Notes: generated by a model not told the origin, from the letters alone. Counted from the stretch's first letter, positions 8,928 through 17,840 are shown. The stretch is 64,000 nt of DNA from Streptomyces scabichelini (GCF_011045015.1 NZ_JAAKZY010000028.1:1-64000); one strand, 5' to 3'. Numbers and translations: made by a program.

Positions 8928-8960
8928 TTGATCGAGCATCGATCGGCATCGATCGGCGTC
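8928..8960 (-). promoter_or_regulatory. Tandem 10-bp repeats upstream of the monooxygenase
   Basis: GCATCGATCG occurs twice head to tail at 8936-8955, flanked by degenerate further units (TTGATCGA before, GCGTCGCTCA after). Each unit contains an ATCGAT palindrome. It lies 20-50 bp upstream of the start at 8908, the usual place for a repressor or activator site. Operator role is inferred. Confidence 0.4.
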
Positions 8961-9076
8961 GCTCACGCTCTGCGCCAGAGGTGTTCATTCGCATGCCAGT
9001 TGACGGATCAATGTTCCCCAAGACCACGGGGGCAGACGGGCCGAGCCCCGGGAGCCGCGCCGCTGCGCCGTGGTCG

Positions 9077-9835
9077 TCATCCCTCGCCGACGGAGGTCCA
9101 GAACCGCTCCAGGGCTTCGGCCGCGCTGTCGGGGTCCTGCAGCATCCACCAGTGGCCCATACCTTCGAGGCGCTGTGTGCGGGCCCCGAGGCGGGCGGCC
9201 ATCTCGCCGGAGGCGGTCGGGTCGTCGTAGGGGTCGAGCAACGGCTGGATCACCAGCCCGGGGGAGGAGGGGGGAGCTGACAGTTCAGCCCCCCAGTGGG
9301 CGTGGGGGTTGGGCGTCGCCGAGCGGTACAGGTCCAGGATGCAGTCCGCCATCGTGGCGTCGAACCTCTCCGCCAGCGCCGCGGCATCTTCGGCGGGCAC
9401 CCCGGCCTCGATATACAGCGCCGTGGCATCATCCGGGCTTCCCGCGGCGGCGGCCTCGACCGCGGTCTTCACCCATTGCTCCCCCGCTCCCGGGGTCTGC
9501 CACAGCTTGGCCAGATCGTGCCAGACGTACGCGGGGTGCAGGATGCCTGCCACGTCCACGGCCCAACTCCGCACCACGGCCGAGGATTTCGTGGCCACCC
9601 GTGCCACCAGCCCCGCACCCCAGTCGTGTCCGACCAAGTCGACCGGCTCATCGATCCCCCGCAACTCCCCCTCCAGCCACTGGACGTACTCGTCCATGGT
9701 CGCGCCGAATCCGGCGGGACGCGGCACACCGAACCCTGGCAGGTCCAGGGCTCTCGAATCGGTTTCGAGACGGACACGAAGCCGGTCCCACAGCCGGCCG
9801 GTCTCGGGCACACCATGAACAAATACCGCGGTCAT
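9077..9835 (-). CDS. Alpha/beta hydrolase, epoxide-hydrolase/dehalogenase type
   Basis: 252 residues from the ATG at 9835, with AAAGG upstream. An oxyanion HGVPETG motif is at residues 7-13. The nucleophile elbow is VGHDWGAG with Asp71 in the nucleophile position; GHDWG is characteristic of epoxide hydrolases and haloalkane dehalogenases rather than serine esterases. A late acidic candidate sits in LLDPYDDP, and the catalytic His in GMGHWWM. The exact substrate is unknown. It sits 168 bp upstream of, and on the same strand as, the FAD monooxygenase; an epoxidase/hydrolase pairing is an inference. Confidence 0.85.
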   Translation of the reverse strand: MTAVFVHGVPETGRLWDRLRVRLETDSRALDLPGFGVPRPAGFGATMDEYVQWLEGELRGIDEPVDLVGHDWGAGLVARVATKSSAVVRSWAVDVAGILHPAYVWHDLAKLWQTPGAGEQWVKTAVEAAAAGSPDDATALYIEAGVPAEDAAALAERFDATMADCILDLYRSATPNPHAHWGAELSAPPSSPGLVIQPLLDPYDDPTASGEMAARLGARTQRLEGMGHWWMLQDPDSAAEALERFWTSVGEG

Positions 9836-10004
9836 ATCGACACCTTTGCTGAGAGGCTGAGTCCGTGCCCAACCGGTTCGCTCGCGGAGCGCTCCACTCT
9901 GGCCTGGTGGCGTGGTCGACTCAACCAGCGGTCCGTCGGGTGGGCCCATACTCCGGTGATGCCGAGCCATACGCGTACGTGCACAGTCGGTGCGCTCGGG
10001 CGTG

Positions 10005-10100
10005 ACCCATGTCCTGTGCACCAGTTGGGTCCTGTGCACCAGTTGGCTGGAGCAGCATCGTGATGCGGCCCGGTCGGAGATCGGCGATCCCCCGTCTCCG
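10005..10100 (+). pseudogene. AraC internal fragment with an 18-bp tandem duplication
   Basis: The frame reads THVLCTSW twice, then LEQHRDAARSEIGDP, matching THVLRQWLEQNRDVDRPEVGDP of the intact AraC protein encoded at 10615-11583. An 18-bp unit (10011-10028) is repeated exactly at 10029-10046. It is an isolated piece of the sensor/linker region without start or DNA-binding domain. Confidence 0.6.
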
Positions 10101-10189
10101 TCCGCCGCGCGCCCGATACGCGCTGACACTGTGATCGCCTGCGGCGCCGGTACGGTCACACATCGGGAGTGCGTATCGGTACCAGATCC

Positions 10190-10465
10190 TCAACGCACGC
10201 CGCCTGGGGTGTCCGTGGTGCCGGCGGCTGACGCGCTGTGGAGATTACCGATCGCCGCGTCGCGCACCCTGGTGACGCGTCCATTGAGCCGGAAATCGGT
10301 GATCGTGGCTGGGCTGAAGGGCGGCACGATGAAAACATCGCCAATCTGCGTCTGCCATCCACGACGGAAGGCGTCGAATTCTCGCGGTGCGGCACCCGGC
10401 GTGGGCGAGTCCAGGTAGAACGCCCCGCGCGACCCGTGAGTTTCCGCTCCAGTACTGTCCGTCAC
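10190..10465 (-). pseudogene. Truncated AraC gene, N-terminus only
   Basis: 91 residues from an ATG at 10465: GAFYLDSPTPGAAP, FDAFRRGWQTQIGDVF, PFSPATITDFRLNGRVTRVRD. It aligns with the first ~95 residues of the 328-residue AraC proteins at 21371 and 27869. The sensor remainder and both helix-turn-helices are missing; the frame ends in unrelated DNA. It keeps the shared promoter region (10466-10614), so the truncated product could still be made. Confidence 0.65.
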
Positions 10466-10614
10466 CTTTCGGTCCCACCCTGTATTCGCTGCTCGGATGC
10501 CGTCCTGTGGCGCATATGTTCTGTCCGGACGCCGCTGTGGTTCAAGTGCCTGCCGTGCCGATTTCTTAGGCTACGGCGGTAGGGACAAACCTGGGCCGTT
10601 GTGGGCCCGGTGAT
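10466..10614. promoter_or_regulatory. Duplicated divergent promoter region, copy A
   Basis: About 150 bp between the truncated AraC and the AraC gene at 10615 are homologous to 21225-21370 and 27870-28015. Shared landmarks are TCCGGACGCC, CTGTGGTTCAAGTGC, a TTCNTAGGCTA segment and GGGCCCGGTGATA at the rightward start. It probably holds divergent promoters and AraC sites. Confidence 0.55.
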
Positions 10615-11583
10615 ATGAAAGACGAGAAACTCGTGAACCAAGCGAATTCCACCCGCGTAGTCGCCATCACTCGTGCCCGTACCGGCGCAGGTATGGACAT
10701 CCTCAGCGAGGCGATCGGGAGCGTGCGGATCGGGCGCGCCCAGACCTGCCGGGTCAGGGAGTCGGGCTCTTGGGGCATACGATTTCCCGCCTTTGCGGGC
10801 AGCGGCTTCAACATCCTCCTGCGAGGCAGCGCATGGCTGATCACGGCCACTGGCCGGCCACGCGCGCTCAAGGCGGGCGATGTCGTCCTCACCCCCTTCG
10901 GCGCCGAGTACGGACTGAGTCACGCACCATCCCTGCTCCAGAATTTGTCCCCAGCGGGCCCGCACGATTCCGATCCGGCCGACGTCGACATCCTCTGCGG
11001 CGCCTACTGGCTCGACCATGGACAAGTGCACCCCTTCCTCAGAGCGTTACCTGAGGTCATCGCGGTGTCGTCGGACCATGGCCACACCTCACAACTGCGG
11101 TCGCTGGCCAATCTCCTGGCTGTGGACGTGTCCGATACTCAACCCGGGAGCGGGGCGACCCGTGCTGCGCTACTGGACCTGCTGCTGACTCATGTCCTGC
11201 GTCAGTGGCTGGAGCAGAATCGTGACGTGGACCGGCCGGAGGTCGGCGATCCCGCCATCGCTGTCGCGCTGCGTGAGATCCACTCGAGCCCGCACAAGCC
11301 GTGGACGGTACAGCAGCTCGGCGAGACCGTAGGAATGTCGCGGACAGCATTCACCAAACGATTCACCGCGCTGGTCGGAAAACCGCCCATGACGTACCTG
11401 ACCGGTTGGCGCCTGAGCTACGGCGCCCGGCTGCTCCGGGAAACCAAGGCGCCGCTGGCGGCGATAGCCCGCCAGGTCGGCTACTCGACGGAATTCGCAT
11501 TCGGAGCCGCCTTCCGCCGCGAGTACGGGATTTCACCCGGCCGTTTCCGCAGCCTCGAGTCCCGCCAGGCACGTGGAGCATAG
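10615..11583 (+). CDS. AraC-family regulator with cupin-type sensor
   Basis: 322 residues from the ATG at 10615; an internal ATG at 10693 (MDILSEAIGSVRIGRA) matches the usual start of this subfamily and may be the true one. Residues ~27-190 form a Cupin_6-like sensor (FNILLRGSAWLI, AGDVVLTPFG). The C-terminal AraC domain shows QQLGETVGMSRTAFTKRFTA, then PLAAIARQVGYSTEFAFGAA and REYGISPGRFR. A TTA codon at 11047-11049 could make expression depend on bldA. Fragments of the same gene family occur at 7308, 10005 and 13470. Confidence 0.88.
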   Translation: MKDEKLVNQANSTRVVAITRARTGAGMDILSEAIGSVRIGRAQTCRVRESGSWGIRFPAFAGSGFNILLRGSAWLITATGRPRALKAGDVVLTPFGAEYGLSHAPSLLQNLSPAGPHDSDPADVDILCGAYWLDHGQVHPFLRALPEVIAVSSDHGHTSQLRSLANLLAVDVSDTQPGSGATRAALLDLLLTHVLRQWLEQNRDVDRPEVGDPAIAVALREIHSSPHKPWTVQQLGETVGMSRTAFTKRFTALVGKPPMTYLTGWRLSYGARLLRETKAPLAAIARQVGYSTEFAFGAAFRREYGISPGRFRSLESRQARGA

Positions 11584-11799
11584 GGCCGCGCCACCGGCTC
11601 CTGGACCCGCAACAGCGTCCCCTGCTGGTCGTCCCACCCGGTTGTCACGGCGTTGAGAGCCTGATATCTCAAGGCCTAGGTTTCCGCCGAATCGGTCGTG
11701 CGCCGCCAACTGCCTGGATGAGATGTCCGCTTGGTTCGGCTGGTTCGGCGGCGGCACACAACGGTTCCGTTGAGAATCCCGCTGATGAAGGGCACATCG
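11584..11799. other. Intergenic region, nothing recognised
   Basis: 216 bp between the AraC gene and the GNAT gene. No frame, repeat or strong hairpin stands out; it presumably carries the GNAT promoter. Confidence 0.4.
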
Positions 11800-12351
11800 A
11801 TGACCAGCGATGAAGCACTCCGCATCGAAACACTCTCTCCTGGCCACGCCGAAGACTTCGCTCTCATGTCAGCGCTGACCGCGCTGATCAACGAGGTCTA
11901 CGAAGTGGCCGAGGAAGGCTTGTGGGCTCCAGGCACAACGCGGACCAGCCGACAGGAGGTTGCGTCGCTCACCCACGCGGGGGAGATCACTGTGGCACGG
12001 CTGGACGAGGAGCTCGTCGGCTGCGTCCGGATCCAACAACTCACCGCTGACATCTGTGAGTTCGGCATGCTCGCCGCCGCGCCCAAGCGGCGTGGCACGG
12101 GGATCGGCAGGGAACTGGTTCGGTTCGCCGAACAGTACGGTCGGGATGCCGGCCTCGATGTCATGCAGCTGGAGTTGCTTGTTCCGCGCGAGTGGTCGCA
12201 CCCCTCCAAGGAATTCCTGGCCACCTGGTACGGACGCATCGGCTACCAGGTGGTCCGTACAGGCTCGATCGACGATTCGTATCCGGAGTTGGCACCCAGC
12301 CTGGCCACTCCCTGCGACTTCGTGATTTATCACAAGAGCCTGCGTGCATAG
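11800..12351 (+). CDS. GNAT-family N-acetyltransferase
   Basis: 183 residues from the ATG at 11800 with AAGGG at 11788-11792; an ATG at 11785 would add five residues. The GNAT fold is clear: ITVARLDEELVGCVRIQ, then EFGMLAAAPKRRGTGIGREL with the acetyl-CoA pyrophosphate loop (RRGTGIG), then VMQLELLVP and FLATWYGRIGYQVVRTG. Acyl acceptor unknown. Its stop lies 25 bp before the LysE-type exporter, and the two may be co-expressed. Confidence 0.88.
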   Translation: MTSDEALRIETLSPGHAEDFALMSALTALINEVYEVAEEGLWAPGTTRTSRQEVASLTHAGEITVARLDEELVGCVRIQQLTADICEFGMLAAAPKRRGTGIGRELVRFAEQYGRDAGLDVMQLELLVPREWSHPSKEFLATWYGRIGYQVVRTGSIDDSYPELAPSLATPCDFVIYHKSLRA

Positions 12352-12376
12352 TCGTTCAACTACTCTTGGAATCTTA

Positions 12377-13012
12377 ATGAATTGGGCAGCCTTCTTTCCT
12401 TCCGTCCTTCTGGTATCACTCATACCTGGCGCCAGCCAAGTTTTGGGGATGAGAAATGCTATGCGTTACGGATTAGCGAGCTCGCTATTTGGTATCGGTG
12501 GCCGTCTCGCTGCGTTCGCGGTTCTCATCGGGCTGGTCGTCGCGGGCCTGGGTGCCATCATGGCATCGTCTACCACAACCCTTGTCGTGATCAAGTGGAT
12601 CGGTGTCGTGTATCTTGCCTGGCTTGGAATTCGCACTCTCCATCAAGCGTCACGAGACTTGAAAGATGACGCTTTGGCGACATCAGACGACAGCAACAGC
12701 AAAAAGAATATTCGTTCGATTATCGTGACTGAATTCTTTGTTGCCATCAGTAACCCGAAAGCATTGCTTCTCTTCGCTGCGCTGCTGCCCCAGTTCACGG
12801 CCACATCGACGGATGAAGCCCCCATGCAGATCGCTGTTCTCGGCGCTGTCTATCTGCTGGTGGAGTTCCTTGTGGGGTTGCTGTACGTGGGGGTGGGGAG
12901 CCGCCTTGGAGTCGTCGGCATTTCCGTGCGAAACCAGCACAAAGTGGAGCTGGCGAGCGGTGTCTCCTTTCTGGGGATCGCCGGTCTGCTCGCCATGGAT
13001 GACGTGAGGTGA
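12377..13012 (+). CDS. LysE/RhtB-family amino-acid exporter
   Basis: 211 residues from the ATG at 12377, starting MNWAAFFPSVLLVSLIPGAS, the usual first membrane segment with the PGP/PGA motif. About six hydrophobic segments follow, including WIGVVYLAWLGI, ISNPKALLLFAALLPQF and VYLLVEFLVGLLYVG, all typical of LysE translocators. The gene is visibly richer in A/T than its neighbours (many ATT, AAA, TCT codons) and has a TTA codon at 12473-12475. Base usage suggests separate acquisition. Substrate likely an amino acid or derivative. Confidence 0.9.
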   Translation: MNWAAFFPSVLLVSLIPGASQVLGMRNAMRYGLASSLFGIGGRLAAFAVLIGLVVAGLGAIMASSTTTLVVIKWIGVVYLAWLGIRTLHQASRDLKDDALATSDDSNSKKNIRSIIVTEFFVAISNPKALLLFAALLPQFTATSTDEAPMQIAVLGAVYLLVEFLVGLLYVGVGSRLGVVGISVRNQHKVELASGVSFLGIAGLLAMDDVR

Positions 13013-13089
13013 TGGTGATCGATACGACCTGGCAGCAAGGCCCCGGCGTTTGCCTGTGATGTCTGTTTGGTCGTGTGATGCCGTAGAGG

Positions 13090-13470
13090 GCGAGGACGCG
13101 GTGGCGTTCGGTGCGCGCTGCGTTGGTGCAGGTAGGCGGCGGCGTGGGCGTGCTGGGCGTGGGGCGCGTCGGCGGTGATGACCGCCCGGTGAGATCGGCG
13201 TCGTTGATCTGGTCGAGCAGGGGCTGGAACTCGGGTGTCTCGTTCGTCTATGCGCCGATCTCACGAGAGGCGAGGGTGATGCCGTCGCCATGGCGGACCG
13301 CGGACAGCACGAAGACCTGACGGCCGTCTGGGCGCTTCGCGCCGTGCAAGCACTGTTCCGTCGACTGCGATCGCCCGGCGCCTGCGGTGCACCGTGTCGG
13401 CGCGGGCGGCGGCCTGGTGCGCCCGGCACTGTTCGCGTTCTGAGCCGCCGCCGGCGGAAGCACGTGGGCG
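13090..13470 (-). pseudogene. ISAs1-type transposase fragment
   Basis: In frames broken by at least one shift, the reverse strand reads IAVDGTVLHGAKRPDGRQVFVLSA-like residues, LASREIGAKTNETPEFQPLL, then DADLTGAVITADALHAQH. These are the DGKxLRG, AKTNEIPxFxPLL and VVTADALHTQ signatures of ISAs1-family transposases. Both ends are missing. Confidence 0.65.
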
Positions 13471-13745
13471 ACAGCCGTACTCGCGGCGGAACGCTGTACG
13501 AGGCATCCGCGCGGCCTCGCTGAGTCGGCTCACCGGCAACTGCCGCTGCGGTTTTTCGTGGACCTCCCGCAGGGCCGCGGCGATCGCCGGGTCGTCGGTC
13601 TTCGGTCACCCGGCGGTGCTGTCCTGCTCGTGCCACTGACGCAGCCCGTGGACCAGGACCAGGCCCATCAGCGCGGTCAGTGTCGTTCGGCTGCCCATCC
13701 GTACTCCGGACACATCCGCGCGAAGGAGGTCGACCAGCGAGCGCA
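13470..13745 (-). pseudogene. AraC fragment fused to IS debris
   Basis: The reverse strand encodes LVLVHGLRQWHEQD, then after an in-frame interruption DDPAIAAALREVHEKP, LPVSRLSEAARMPRTAF. This parallels LLTHVLRQWLEQN, GDPAIAVALREIHSSP and VQQLGETVGMSRTAF in the intact protein at 10615. The remainder of the DNA-binding domain is replaced by the ISAs1 fragment. Confidence 0.55.
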
Positions 13746-13754
13746 CATCCGGGC

Positions 13755-14245
13755 GTTAAAAGGGGAATCAAGCCCGAACGAAGTCCCGTAGACCGGGGCA
13801 GGACGGGCAGCAAGCATCACCTGATCACCGACGCCACCGGGATCCCGCTCGCCGCCACCCTGACCGACGGCAACCGTAACGACGTCACCCAGCCGATACC
13901 GCTCCTCCAAGCTGTGCCGCCTGTGCTGCCTGTGCCAGGCAAGCGGGCCGGCCCCAGCGTCGTCCGGAGGTGGTGCCGGCGGACCGCGGCTGTGACTATG
14001 ACAAATACGGCCGCTTGGTCCGGAACCTCGGGGGGAACCCCTGATCGCTCACCGCGACACTGAGCACGGCTCCGGCCTGGGAACCCAACGCTGGGTCGTG
14101 GAGCGCGCGTTCGCCTGCTTGCATTGGTTCCGCCGCCCGCGGATCCGCTGGGAGATATGGGAGATAGGCGACGACATCCACGAAGCCTTCCTCACCCTCG
14201 GATGCGCACTTACCTGCTGGCGACGGCTGAAGTCGTTGCGGTAGG
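13755..14245 (+). pseudogene. IS5-family transposase remnant (IS112-like)
   Basis: The + strand reads GIKPERSPVDRGRTGSKHHL, DATGIPLAATLTDGNRNDVT, and after a frameshift GLGTQRWVVERAFACLHWF, then GDDIHEAFLTLGCALTCWRR. This is the DDE region and C-terminus of IS5-type transposases. The N-terminal third is missing and at least two frameshifts are present. The ~95 bp up to 14342 has no recognisable content. Confidence 0.7.
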
Positions 14246-14343
14246 AGTTCTTGCTGGGCGCCCCAGCAGCGACCGCTCCAAGGAGCTACGGGATCGCGGC
14301 ACCTGCCCGCACGTCCGTCTCGGCGACGGCTACTGGTTCTGAC

Positions 14344-15192
14344 TCATTGGCGGGTGGCACTGCGCATCAGTTCCTCAAGGTCGCGTTCGCCGGCCGGTGT
14401 TTGCGCCCCACTCTGTAGGCCCCCGCTGATCAACTGCTGAGCGGCCGGCTGACTGATCTGAGAAGCCCAAGCGTCGTTCTCCCGGAGGAGTCCTTCCTTG
14501 AAGTCATCCGCGGGCAGCGAGCGCTTGGCTGCTTCGATGACACCGTCGGGCAGCGCGGCGATATTGCGGGCGATACGGTCGACGTACTCGTCGAGTTGGT
14601 CAGCCGGCAGGGCCCGGTTGATCCAGCCGTAGGACGCTGCGGCCTCGGCATCGAACAGGTCGGCAGTGAGGACCACTTCCAGTGCGCGGTTGCGACCGAC
14701 GCGGTCCCGGAGGTACTGCGTTCCGCCTCCGCCGGGGATGATGCCCATGAGCGCTTCGATCTGACCGATTCCGGCGGTCTCGGTGGCGGCGAATGCCATG
14801 TCCGCCGCGGCTACGAATTCCGCCCCGCCTCCGCGGGCCTTCCCGGCCAGCTTGACGATGGTCACCTGGGGCTGGTGGCGGATGAGCTCGCCGACAGCCT
14901 GGAACACATTGACGTCGGCCGGTGTCGACGCGGCGAGCTCCTGGAGGACGTCCATCTTCTCCCCGATCCGCATGTCCACGTGGGCGAGGAAGAATTCCGG
15001 GTCGGCGCTGGAGAAGACGATCACCCGGACCGTTGAGTCGTCCGCGAGCGTGGTCAGCAGGGTGCGGAGCTCGCGCATCATCGTCGCGTCGAGCACGTTC
15101 ACCGGCGGATTGTCGAGGACGATCCGGGCGACGCCGTCTTCGATGCTCATGTGCAGGGTCGAGTAGACGTTGGTGGTCAAGAGCTTCTCCAT
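14344..15192 (-). CDS. Enoyl-CoA hydratase/isomerase family protein
   Basis: 282 residues from the ATG at 15192. Crotonase features: VARIVLDNPPVNVLDATMM, the oxyanion-hole regions VIVFSSADPEFFLAHVDM and GKARGGGAEFVAAADM, and a possible catalytic Glu in IEALMGIIPGGGGTQYL. The second catalytic position falls in RALEVVLTADLFDA. It acts on an acyl-CoA thioester in beta-oxidation-like or tailoring steps; the substrate is unknown. It is divergent from the HxlR regulator at 15287, with an operator-like inverted repeat between them, so HxlR control is likely. Confidence 0.9.
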   Translation of the reverse strand: MEKLLTTNVYSTLHMSIEDGVARIVLDNPPVNVLDATMMRELRTLLTTLADDSTVRVIVFSSADPEFFLAHVDMRIGEKMDVLQELAASTPADVNVFQAVGELIRHQPQVTIVKLAGKARGGGAEFVAAADMAFAATETAGIGQIEALMGIIPGGGGTQYLRDRVGRNRALEVVLTADLFDAEAAASYGWINRALPADQLDEYVDRIARNIAALPDGVIEAAKRSLPADDFKEGLLRENDAWASQISQPAAQQLISGGLQSGAQTPAGERDLEELMRSATRQ

Positions 15193-15208
15193 TGGTTACC
15201 GATAGATG

Positions 15209-15233
15209 GGTAGGTTTGCAATGCATACCTACC
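15209..15233. promoter_or_regulatory. Inverted repeat between hydratase and HxlR genes
   Basis: GGTAGGT (15209-15215) and ACCTACC (15227-15233) form perfect 7-bp arms around an 11-bp A/T-richer centre, in the 94-bp divergent intergenic region. HxlR-type dimers bind such dyads, so this is a good candidate operator for the neighbour. Confidence 0.55.
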
Positions 15234-15286
15234 GTCGGCGAGGCCGCTGGGACCGTCAAGAACGCACTCTGGGAGAACCAAGGATC

Positions 15287-15679
15287 ATGAGGGATACCGA
15301 CCCGCACGGCGTTGACGCGGGAACACGCATCGTTTTCCGGGCGGACTGCCCCAGCCGGCCCATCCTCGACCAGATAGCAGACAAGTGGTCGATGATGATC
15401 ATGGCGCTTCTTGAGCAGCCCATGCGGTTCAATGAGCTGAAGCGCCGCTTGGAAGGCGTGACACAGCGTGTCCTCACTCAGACACTGCGCCGTCTTGAGC
15501 GAAACGGCATGGTTCGTCGGAAAGTACTGCCGACCTCACCGATTGGCGTCGAGTACTCGCTCACGGCGCTGGGTGAGTCCCTGCGCGAGCCGTTCGGGCA
15601 TCTCTACGGCTGGACCGTCGAGCACAGCGAGGAAATCCAGAACTGCCAGCGGGCATACGACAGCAGAGCTGACACATAG
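15287..15679 (+). CDS. HxlR-family winged-helix regulator
   Basis: 130 residues from the ATG at 15287. It shows the HxlR pattern: a cysteine in the N-terminal segment (RADCPSRPILDQIADKW), then ALLEQPMRFNELKRRLEGVT, QRVLTQTLRRLERNGMV and the wing VEYSLTALGESL. Cys-containing HxlR proteins often sense electrophiles or oxidants; Cys near residue 22 is a candidate. It likely controls the divergent enoyl-CoA hydratase and itself. Confidence 0.92.
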   Translation: MRDTDPHGVDAGTRIVFRADCPSRPILDQIADKWSMMIMALLEQPMRFNELKRRLEGVTQRVLTQTLRRLERNGMVRRKVLPTSPIGVEYSLTALGESLREPFGHLYGWTVEHSEEIQNCQRAYDSRADT

Positions 15680-15793
15680 CCGCTTGCTCAGTCACCTATA
15701 GACATGTGGGCGTGGTCACCACGCTCAGCCGCATATGAACCGGGGCGGCTCACGTATGGTCTGGCACGCGCGGCAGCTGGTTGCCTTGATGCC

Positions 15794-16876
15794 ATGATCG
15801 ATTACTCCACCGAGGATGAGACCATCCGGGTCCTGCGTGCCCATGCCGAGAACGCGGAACAGAACGACCGGCCCGCCGCGGAGAGTCTGGAGGCGCTACG
15901 CAAGGACGGGGTGTTCGCGCTGCGGACACCGCGGGAGTACGGGGGTGCCTGGGCGGGCGCGGAGGCCGTCGCGCGACGCCTGACCGGCTTGGGCCGAGCT
16001 TGTCCGTCCACGGCCTGGATCGCCGGGACGTGCGTGACCGCGAAGAACATCACCGCCAAGTGTTTCCCGGATGAACTGGTGAGTGAGGTCTTCGCCGACC
16101 CGGACGCTCTCTTCTGCGGAACAGGTGTCCCCGCCGGCCAAGGCGAGCGCGTGCCTGGGGGCGTGCGCGTCAGTGGCCGCTGGCCGTACGTCTCCGGGTG
16201 CGAAGACGCGGCCTGGGCCGGCTTCGGTCTGCTGATCGACGGCGAGTTCTCCTTCGCCCTCGTACCGACGGCCGACCTGGCCATCGAGCGGACCTGGCAC
16301 ATGGCCGGTATGCGTGGCACGGGCAGCCACACGCTGGTCGCCGAGGACATATTGGTGTCGGCTGAGCGAGTCGCGTCGGCTGAGCGAATCGAGGCAGCGA
16401 ACCCCTTCTCCTTCGGGGACAGACTGCTGTACGCGATGACGGTGCTCGGACCGGTGCTGGGGGCCGCCCGGGGCGCGCTCGACGCGATCAACGCGATGTT
16501 CGCTTCGGACCGCAAGCCGTTCATGACCGCCTACTCCCGGATGGGGGACTCCCCCGGGGCCCGGCACTGGCTGGCGGAGGCGACCCACCTCGTGAACCGC
16601 GCCGAAAACACCATGCTCGCAGTCGCCCGGGCGGCGGACACGGCCGAACTGTCCGAGGCTGACGATGCCCGCCTGCACATGGATCTCGCGGACGCCGGCC
16701 GGGACTGCCGGGCCGCGGTCGAGCGGATGCTCGACCTGCACGGCGCGAGCGGTTTCAACAACGCGAACGTACTCCAGCGGTATTGGCGAGACATCGCCGT
16801 CGGCAGCCGTCACCCCCACCTGAACCCATACCTCGCGGCCGAGACCTTCGGCACGGGCCTTGCAGCAGTGTCATGA
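15794..16876 (+). CDS. Acyl-CoA-dehydrogenase-fold flavoprotein (hydroxylase-like)
   Basis: 360 residues from the ATG at 15794; upstream residues in the frame look non-coding. It has the acyl-CoA dehydrogenase order: an N-terminal helical part (LRTPREYGGAWAGAEAVARR), a middle strand region (RVSGRWPYVSGCEDAAW, MRGTGSHTLVAEDILV), and a C-terminal helical bundle (LHGASGFNNANVLQRYWRDI). SGRWPYVSGC and MRGTGSH are typical of the two-component group D monooxygenases (HsaA/DszC/pigment hydroxylase type), which use reduced flavin, rather than true dehydrogenases. No reductase partner is adjacent. Substrate unknown. Confidence 0.82.
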   Translation: MIDYSTEDETIRVLRAHAENAEQNDRPAAESLEALRKDGVFALRTPREYGGAWAGAEAVARRLTGLGRACPSTAWIAGTCVTAKNITAKCFPDELVSEVFADPDALFCGTGVPAGQGERVPGGVRVSGRWPYVSGCEDAAWAGFGLLIDGEFSFALVPTADLAIERTWHMAGMRGTGSHTLVAEDILVSAERVASAERIEAANPFSFGDRLLYAMTVLGPVLGAARGALDAINAMFASDRKPFMTAYSRMGDSPGARHWLAEATHLVNRAENTMLAVARAADTAELSEADDARLHMDLADAGRDCRAAVERMLDLHGASGFNNANVLQRYWRDIAVGSRHPHLNPYLAAETFGTGLAAVS

Positions 16877-16879
16877 GCC

Positions 16880-17330
16880 TCCTGCGTCTTCATGACGCTC
16901 CGAGACAGTTGATGTCCAGTCCCTCAATGCTGTGACTCTGTCGGTGATGGTGACGAGGTTATGCGGTGGTGGTGCTCAGACCGCGGAATTGATTGGACCG
17001 GCGGGGGCGGCGGTGCGCTGTCGAACCAGTCGGCGATTCGGGCCATGGTGCAGGACCGCTCGGTGAGCATGTACGGACGGGGCTCTTCGCCGGTCTGCGG
17101 TAGCGGGAGCGGCGCAGGCTGTGAGCGCGGACGTTCTGGGGGAGAGGGGCCTCGACGTAGGCCCGGATCCGGACGTCAGCCGCAGGGTACTCGCGAGCAT
17201 CGAGGCCGATGGTTGCTGACTACGCACCTGTTCAAGGCTTTCGTAGGCGGAGGAAGCCGCCGAGGCGGACCCGGTCTGTCACCTGGGTGCCCCGGCGGGC
17301 CTCCAGCCCGGGTCCCGCACCGGCGATCCG
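16880..17330. other. No gene recognised
   Basis: About 450 bp between the flavoprotein and the hydrolase relic. A reverse-strand stretch (MARIADWFDSAPPPP region near 17000-17045) is the only frame with some order, but I cannot assign it. It probably includes the lost 5' part of the hydrolase relic. Confidence 0.35.
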
Positions 17331-17334
17331 ATCG

Positions 17335-17840
17335 CGTGCCCGTGTCTGGTCGTGGCGCACAGTATGGGCGGCGTCGTGGCGACCGCCGTCGCCGAACAGG
17401 CGCCCGAACTGTTCGCCGAACTCATGTACGTCGCGGCGTGCGCCCCGGTCAACGGCATGCCGGCGGCGCATGTCGGCGGTGCGTTGCGATACGACACAGG
17501 CGAGCGATCGGCGAGCCGCCATCCGCGAGGCGTTCTACAACGACGACGTTGACGACGTGATCGCCGAGGCGGCGATCTCGCTGCTGACAGTGGACGCACC
17601 TACCGGTGTTGCCGCCGAGCCGATCACGGTGACTGCCGAACGGTTTGGTTCGATCCCGCACAGCTCTATCGTCTGTGCCAGGGACAACGCGATACGCCCG
17701 GAGTTGCAGCGCCTCTTCGTCAGGGAGATCGACGCTGTTTCGGCCATGCCGACGAGGGTTGTCGAGTTCGACCCCTCGCACTCGCCGTTCCTCTCGCAGC
17801 CGACCGCCCTCGCGGACGTCATCCGGTCGGCACACAGGGC
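17335..17840 (+). pseudogene. Alpha/beta hydrolase, frameshifted and 5'-truncated
   Basis: One + frame reads LVVAHSMGGVVATAVAEQAPE, the serine nucleophile elbow (GxSxG as AHSMGG) of an alpha/beta hydrolase, then AELMYVAACAPVNG. After a frameshift near 17500 the next frame continues AFYNDDVDDVIAEAA, RFGSIPHSSIVCARDNAI and a possible catalytic His in FDPSHSPFLS. All the catalytic neighbourhood is recognisable, but it is split over two frames and lacks a start. Confidence 0.65.
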
